In this document: positions 60,799-64,000 of the stretch, piece by piece
Position numbering within the stretch: the stretch's first letter is position 1
Layout of the letters: each line of letters opens with the position of its first letter
Source: Blastocatellia bacterium
GTDB lineage: Bacteria; Acidobacteriota; Blastocatellia; Pyrinomonadales; Pyrinomonadaceae
Length of the DNA stretch: 64,000 nt
Assembly: GCA_003488005.1 (NCBI GenBank)
Contig: DNND01000053.1
Coordinates: 43,570 to 107,569 of the forward strand
Direction: 5' to 3'
Notes under the pieces: model-generated
The model's database searches: none
What the model was told of the DNA's origin: nothing
The model's input: the letters and a program-made list of their open reading frames with translations, nothing else
Program-made: the position numbers and the translations under genes

Positions 60799-60815
60799 AG
60801 CTATTGATGAATTAA

Positions 60816-60922
60816 TTAGCCGCGGATTTTCGCGGATGAACGCGAATGAGGGGAGTCAAGACAGCTGTGGTGCTTCTTGCTTTATTCAGATCCTTTCTTA
60901 ATCCGCGTTCATCCGCGGCTAA
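60816..60922. repeat. Inverted pair of 10-bp GCGGAT repeats
   Basis: The left arm at 60816-60850 begins TTAGCCGCGGAT then TTTCGCGGAT and GAACGCGAAT. The right arm at 60898-60922 is the inverse (TTAATCCGCGTTC, ATCCGCGGCTAA). The spacer is 47 bp. Same family as 20509; the right arm ends 3 bp before the stop codon of the neighbouring gene. Confidence 0.85.
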
Positions 60923-60925
60923 ACT

Positions 60926-62065
60926 TCATTTGTGCGTTCTGCGCCGGTTGCGCCGGCGCTTCATTGGTTGTTTGTCGGTGGTCGGACTGGTCGTTTCAGG
61001 TTTCTTCATCTGTTGTTGGATCAAGTCGACCACCATTTGCTGCGGCACATCCGCACGCAATAAGACTTCATCACCTTCGGCGGTGATCGCAATGTTCTTG
61101 AGCAGCGCCTTGGCGGTCGCGTCCGGTATGGATTGCGTCGCATACCCGAGCAAGCCCGAATACAGTTTGCTGATGATCTTTGCCGTGTCGGGATTGTCGG
61201 CGTTTGAGACGCCGCGCAGCATGAAGTTTGTCGCATCCATGGTCAGCGCCAGGTAAAAGTCGCCGATCTTCGATTCGCAGCGGGGCGCGCGCGCAGTAGT
61301 TTCGGTTCCAAGCATGCCAAAGCTCTTCGCAAACGAGTGCCACGGCGTACCCGCGAGGCTGATCAGCGCGTTCGGATCGCGCACCAATGAATTTAAAGTG
61401 TCGGCACTGATGCGCTCCTTGCCATCGCCGGCGTCGACGGCGGCTCGCAGATAACCCGGAGTGCCGACGGCAATCGTGTTGGCGTTAAGCGAGACGATGC
61501 CAACTTCCGTAAATGACTTTAGCAGCGGGTTCTGCGCTGCCATCTGCACTAACGGATCAATGGTCATCAGCCCCAGAGTTTTGGTTCCGTATTTCTCGTC
61601 GCGCAACTTGCCTTGCGAAGCCATGCGCGCCAGCCCCAGCAGCGAGTCGGCATTGAAGTCGCCGCTCGCGACCGCCAGAAATTCGGGCGGCTGGAAGTTG
61701 AGATCACCTGTGGGTTTCTTAAAGCGAACCGCGATCACGATGTAATCGATCTTAGTAGGATCGACGCCCGCTTGCGTCCTTGCTGCTTCGAATCCTTTGC
61801 GCATCTCCTCTACATCTTTTGCCGGCATGAACTTGGGCACTACTTCGTTGAGTATGCGCTGCGGGTTGATGTAGATGATGGTGTCGGCTTCCGGCAGAGT
61901 GGCAAGGGAACTGGCGATTTGTGACGCCGGCGTCGACGGCGATACGTTGCCGATAGGGGCGGTGGTCGCTGCGTTTATCGCCACGGGAGTTTGTGCCGGC
62001 ACCGTTTGACTAATCATCAAAGTGACCAGCGCAAATGCGGCCAGGAAATTGAAAAGTTTGCTCAC
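60926..62065 (-). CDS. Exported hypothetical protein
   Basis: A 379-residue exported protein. The signal peptide (VSKLFNFLAAFALVTLMISQ ... VPAQ) starts at a GTG at 62065, with GGAGG (GGAGGCTTACAAC) just upstream; longer starts run into noncoding-looking sequence. The body begins with LATLPEADTIIYINPQRIL and has segments DYIVIAVRFKK and NTIAVGTPGYLRAAVDAG. It resembles acidobacterial proteins that carry DUF3352-like, surface-exposed domains; I cannot assign a function. The C-terminus is very basic (KRRRNRRRTHK). Confidence 0.72.
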   Translation of the reverse strand: MSKLFNFLAAFALVTLMISQTVPAQTPVAINAATTAPIGNVSPSTPASQIASSLATLPEADTIIYINPQRILNEVVPKFMPAKDVEEMRKGFEAARTQAGVDPTKIDYIVIAVRFKKPTGDLNFQPPEFLAVASGDFNADSLLGLARMASQGKLRDEKYGTKTLGLMTIDPLVQMAAQNPLLKSFTEVGIVSLNANTIAVGTPGYLRAAVDAGDGKERISADTLNSLVRDPNALISLAGTPWHSFAKSFGMLGTETTARAPRCESKIGDFYLALTMDATNFMLRGVSNADNPDTAKIISKLYSGLLGYATQSIPDATAKALLKNIAITAEGDEVLLRADVPQQMVVDLIQQQMKKPETTSPTTDKQPMKRRRNRRRTHK

Positions 62066-62129
62066 GTTGTAAGCCTCCAGGTCTTCAGTTTTGGTTCGTT
62101 TAGTGGATACGAGATTTGTGGTGCTTTGT

Positions 62130-62522
62130 TCAGACCGTATCGAGGACGGGAACAGTAAATTCATTCTGAACGTTGCCGGTGTTGAGCGTGGTAGCCGGCT
62201 CGAATAGGAGAACGTGGCATTCCTGCTCGGCAACTGGCCGGTGCTCCACGCCACGAGGAACTATACAGAATTCGCCTTGCTCCAACCATATTTCTTTGGG
62301 TTCGTTTGACGCGGCGGTTTCGGCCTGCGGCTCGCGAAACTCCATGCAAAAACGGCCCCGGACCACCAGAAACATTTCGTCTTCGTTGTCATGATGATGC
62401 CAGGTGAATGGTCCCTGAAACTTCACCAGCTTCAAGTACTGGCCATTAAGTTCGCCGGCGATACGCGGATTCCAATGGTCGTCGATAAGCGAAAATTTTT
62501 CCGCGAGATTGATTTTGTTCAT
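62130..62522 (-). CDS. Cupin-domain protein
   Basis: A 130-residue small cupin. The two cupin motifs are WHHHDNEDEMFLVVRG (His-rich metal ligands and Glu) and IVPRGVEHRPVAEQ. Such single-domain cupins bind Fe or Mn and act as isomerases, oxygenases or sensors; the substrate cannot be told. The ATG at 62522 begins MNKINLAEKF; the frame upstream of it is a heptamer repeat array, so the 16-residue extension from 62570 is rejected. The 3' end is separated by about 60 bp from the next gene on the same strand. Confidence 0.85.
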   Translation of the reverse strand: MNKINLAEKFSLIDDHWNPRIAGELNGQYLKLVKFQGPFTWHHHDNEDEMFLVVRGRFCMEFREPQAETAASNEPKEIWLEQGEFCIVPRGVEHRPVAEQECHVLLFEPATTLNTGNVQNEFTVPVLDTV

Positions 62523-62530
62523 AAGAAAAA

Positions 62531-62696
62531 AGTAAACAGCAAACAGCAAACAGCAAACAGTGAACAGCAAACAGTGAACAGCAAAGAGTAAACAGCAGAG
62601 AGCTAAACAGCGATCGGGAGTCAGGGGAGTCAGATTTCAGCTTCCGGCTGTTTACTGTTCACTGTCTGCTGTTTGCTCCCGACTTACTGTTTACTT
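62531..62696. repeat. Inverted pair of 7-bp repeat arrays (AGCAAAC)
   Basis: The left arm is the longest array in the window, ten in-phase heptamers at 62531-62600 (AGTAAAC, AGCAAAC x3, AGTGAAC, AGCAAAC, AGTGAAC, AGCAAAG, AGTAAAC, AGCAGAG). The right arm at 62648-62696 carries CTGTTTA, CTGTTCA, CTGTCTG, CTGTTTG, CTCCCGA, CTTACTG, TTTACTT. The spacer is 47 bp. The stop codon of the S1/P1 nuclease is inside the right arm. Confidence 0.9.
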
Positions 62697-63725
62697 CCCG
62701 TAGATTTCATCGAGCAGTTTTGCCAAACGATAACCGGCCTTAGCCAACTGTTGTCGCACCAACTCGCGGTTCACCGCTTCATAATCGGCGGCACGCGTGA
62801 TATCGAAAACTGTCTGCATCACCGGCTGCCCGTCTCTCACCACCGGCTGCCCACGGCTGAGCACCGGAATCGTTCGTTGGCCGGTGATTCTCACAGACTG
62901 GTAAGTATGATCGCGCGACTGACTCAAGGAATCGGTGGCCCATTGCGCGGCCCAACTGCCGACTGGCCCGTGCGGATTCCAACTCCCCTTTGGTTTCACA
63001 TTTTGTTCCAGGAAAGTGCCCAGCGTGTCAGAGGTGATCTCCTGTCCGACGACATTCATTAGCGACGTGACGAGAGTGAAATCCCAAAACGAGTGCAGGT
63101 TTTTCCGATCACCATCAATTATCAGATCGTTCCCACCCTTATCGCTCGGCAGGTTCTTTTGTTTGATTAGCGCTGGATCGCGAACAATCAGTATCGTGTG
63201 ATTGGGTCCGTTGACTTCGATGAAGCCACAGCCGACGTGCAATGGCTGATGAATGTCGCCAAGAAAGTGGACCAGCAATCGCAACGCGTTACGTTTTGTC
63301 AACGGGTGATTCGGATCGGGATGACCCTGCAGCGTGCTAATGCAAACGTTCAGCATGTGCACGATGTCATTGTCGGGAGTAAAGCCAGTGCATGTTTGAT
63401 AGTTCTTGCAGTTAAGCGGCAGATCGTCATAGTGCCACTCGCGATTCTTCTCGTTATGGACCACGTCCTGCAGGAACGCGTTCGTATCCGCGTCAGGATC
63501 AGTTTTGCCGACGCGCTCTTTAACGGTGTCAGCCCAGGTAGCAATACTCGCGAGCGTTTCGCCCTGCTTCAGGATTTCGGCGATTTTTTGAGCAGTGCGC
63601 GGCTTGATCCGCAACGAAGCTATCTTGCCGACAGTTTGGTGACCATCGTCGCCCCAGGCAAAAGCTGCGTTGGCGGCGCCGGCAAAGATAATCATGCCGA
63701 GCAAAAACGAGGCGGACCTTTTCAT
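62691..63725 (-). CDS. S1/P1-type zinc-dependent nuclease, exported
   Basis: A 344-residue exported nuclease of the S1/P1 family, which cleaves single-stranded nucleic acids and removes 3'-phosphates. The signal peptide ends AAFA, so that WGDDGHQTVGKIA becomes the mature N-terminus; in this family the first Trp's amino group is a zinc ligand. FLGDIHQPLHVG, DLPLNCKNYQTCTG and the other His/Asp ligands of the three-zinc site are visible. The ATG at 63725 is chosen. It probably scavenges nucleic acids outside the cytoplasm. It lies upstream of the cupin gene, separated by a heptamer element. Confidence 0.92.
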   Translation of the reverse strand: MKRSASFLLGMIIFAGAANAAFAWGDDGHQTVGKIASLRIKPRTAQKIAEILKQGETLASIATWADTVKERVGKTDPDADTNAFLQDVVHNEKNREWHYDDLPLNCKNYQTCTGFTPDNDIVHMLNVCISTLQGHPDPNHPLTKRNALRLLVHFLGDIHQPLHVGCGFIEVNGPNHTILIVRDPALIKQKNLPSDKGGNDLIIDGDRKNLHSFWDFTLVTSLMNVVGQEITSDTLGTFLEQNVKPKGSWNPHGPVGSWAAQWATDSLSQSRDHTYQSVRITGQRTIPVLSRGQPVVRDGQPVMQTVFDITRAADYEAVNRELVRQQLAKAGYRLAKLLDEIYGK

Positions 63726-63836
63726 GAAGACATATCTCCTTATCAAGAAAGAAACCGGGGCGCGTTGAGTCAGAAATCTTGCGAACTAGAATAACTCGCG
63801 CAATCGGGATGTCAATGGCAAGCGATGGCTCATTGC

Positions 63837-63994
63837 AGTGACATGAGTCAGTACGTCTGCGGTAGCGGATGGGTCTGCGGATTTTAGATTTGCGATTGCC
63901 GATTGCCAATTGGCTCTATCGCGAGATGGCAATTCCAAAATCGGCAATCACTGCATCCACCCGCTACCGCAGGCGGTACTGACTTCATGCCACT
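63837..63994. repeat. Large nested palindromic element
   Basis: Outer arms AGTGACATGAGTCAGTACG... (63837 onward) and ...TACTGACTTCATGCCACT (to 63994) enclose CTGCGGTAGCGG/CCGCTACCGC. Inside, GCGATTGCCGATTGCC (63892-63907) matches GGCAATTCC...TCGGCAATC in inverse (63928-63949). The 158 bp can fold as a long cruciform at the window's right edge. Confidence 0.8.
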
Positions 63995-64000
63995 AAGGCT

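Noticed and set aside
62523..62570. 16-residue hydrophobic N-terminal extension of the cupin that looks like a signal peptide
   Set aside because: It is translated heptamer repeat DNA, so the hydrophobic look is an artefact.
62531..62600. Possible replication origin (DnaA-box-like iterons)
   Set aside because: The repeat units do not match DnaA boxes, and no dnaA, dnaN or rep gene is nearby.

Overview
The window looks like a chromosomal segment of an acidobacterium, most likely of the Blastocatellia/Pyrinomonadaceae type. The pointers are two tandem secreted VWFA proteins of the 'acidobacterial VWFA-related' kind, a GWxTD-domain protein, a large PKD/BNR surface protein with Thr-Pro linkers, and many secreted or lipid-anchored proteins beside ordinary housekeeping genes. 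This is inference from family content; no rRNA gene is present to confirm it. No phage, integrase, transposase or CRISPR array was found.

Layout: 1-5.5 kb holds recA with a clean terminator, an amidohydrolase, a tRNA-Phe with a good sigma70-type promoter, a receiver-like protein and a zinc-finger DnaC-like ATPase. 5.6-10.7 kb holds carB, a CoA-binding protein, a MoaB/MogA protein and a PagL-like outer membrane deacylase. 10.7-14 kb is lineage-specific: a frameshifted secreted protein, a proline-rich lipoprotein and a YD-repeat protein. 14-15.4 kb holds nuoA and nuoB only. 16.4-20.5 kb is an ECF sigma / FecR anti-sigma unit followed by a Tat-exported intradiol dioxygenase, an NHL propeller and a haem-binding protein. 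20.6-27.5 kb holds a phosphatase, prfA, a DUF1385 protein, serC, a PD-(D/E)XK protein, a TumA/TumE-like toxin-antitoxin pair and an RluD-type pseudouridine synthase. 27.6-36.1 kb holds the VWFA pair, a RelE/ParE-type pair, a UbiB-type kinase, a DsbA-like/SurA-like fusion, and a TPR-Fis regulator divergent from a small secreted peptide. 36.3-45 kb holds an ATP-dependent DNA ligase, tatB/tatC (TatC with a large insertion), the GWxTD protein, rlmN, a DsbD-alpha protein, pgeF and acpS. 45-54.5 kb holds a broken PIN toxin pair, a class A penicillin-binding protein, BNR and YCII proteins, a MoaD/ThiS-like protein, DUF427, an Mrr-like nuclease, a PflX-like radical SAM protein and DUF2721. 54.7-63.7 kb holds the 1966-residue surface protein, an unknown secreted protein, a cupin and an S1/P1 nuclease.

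The most striking structure is between the genes. At least 18 intergenic gaps carry repeats, nearly all as two inverted arms around a unique spacer of about 15-120 bp. Eight are arrays of degenerate 7-bp units kept in phase (AATCGTR, AGCAATG, AGYAAAC, GTAGGGT and others); the unit differs between loci but the length of seven and usually the two-arm layout are conserved. Two use 10-bp GCGGAT units, three are doublets of a 17-nt GCAAACT/AGTTTGC palindrome (REPIN-like), and others are large nested palindromes. Several arrays supply start-proximal sequence, stop codons or terminal residues of neighbouring genes; at the MoaD-like gene the array replaces the normal end after the Gly-Gly tail.
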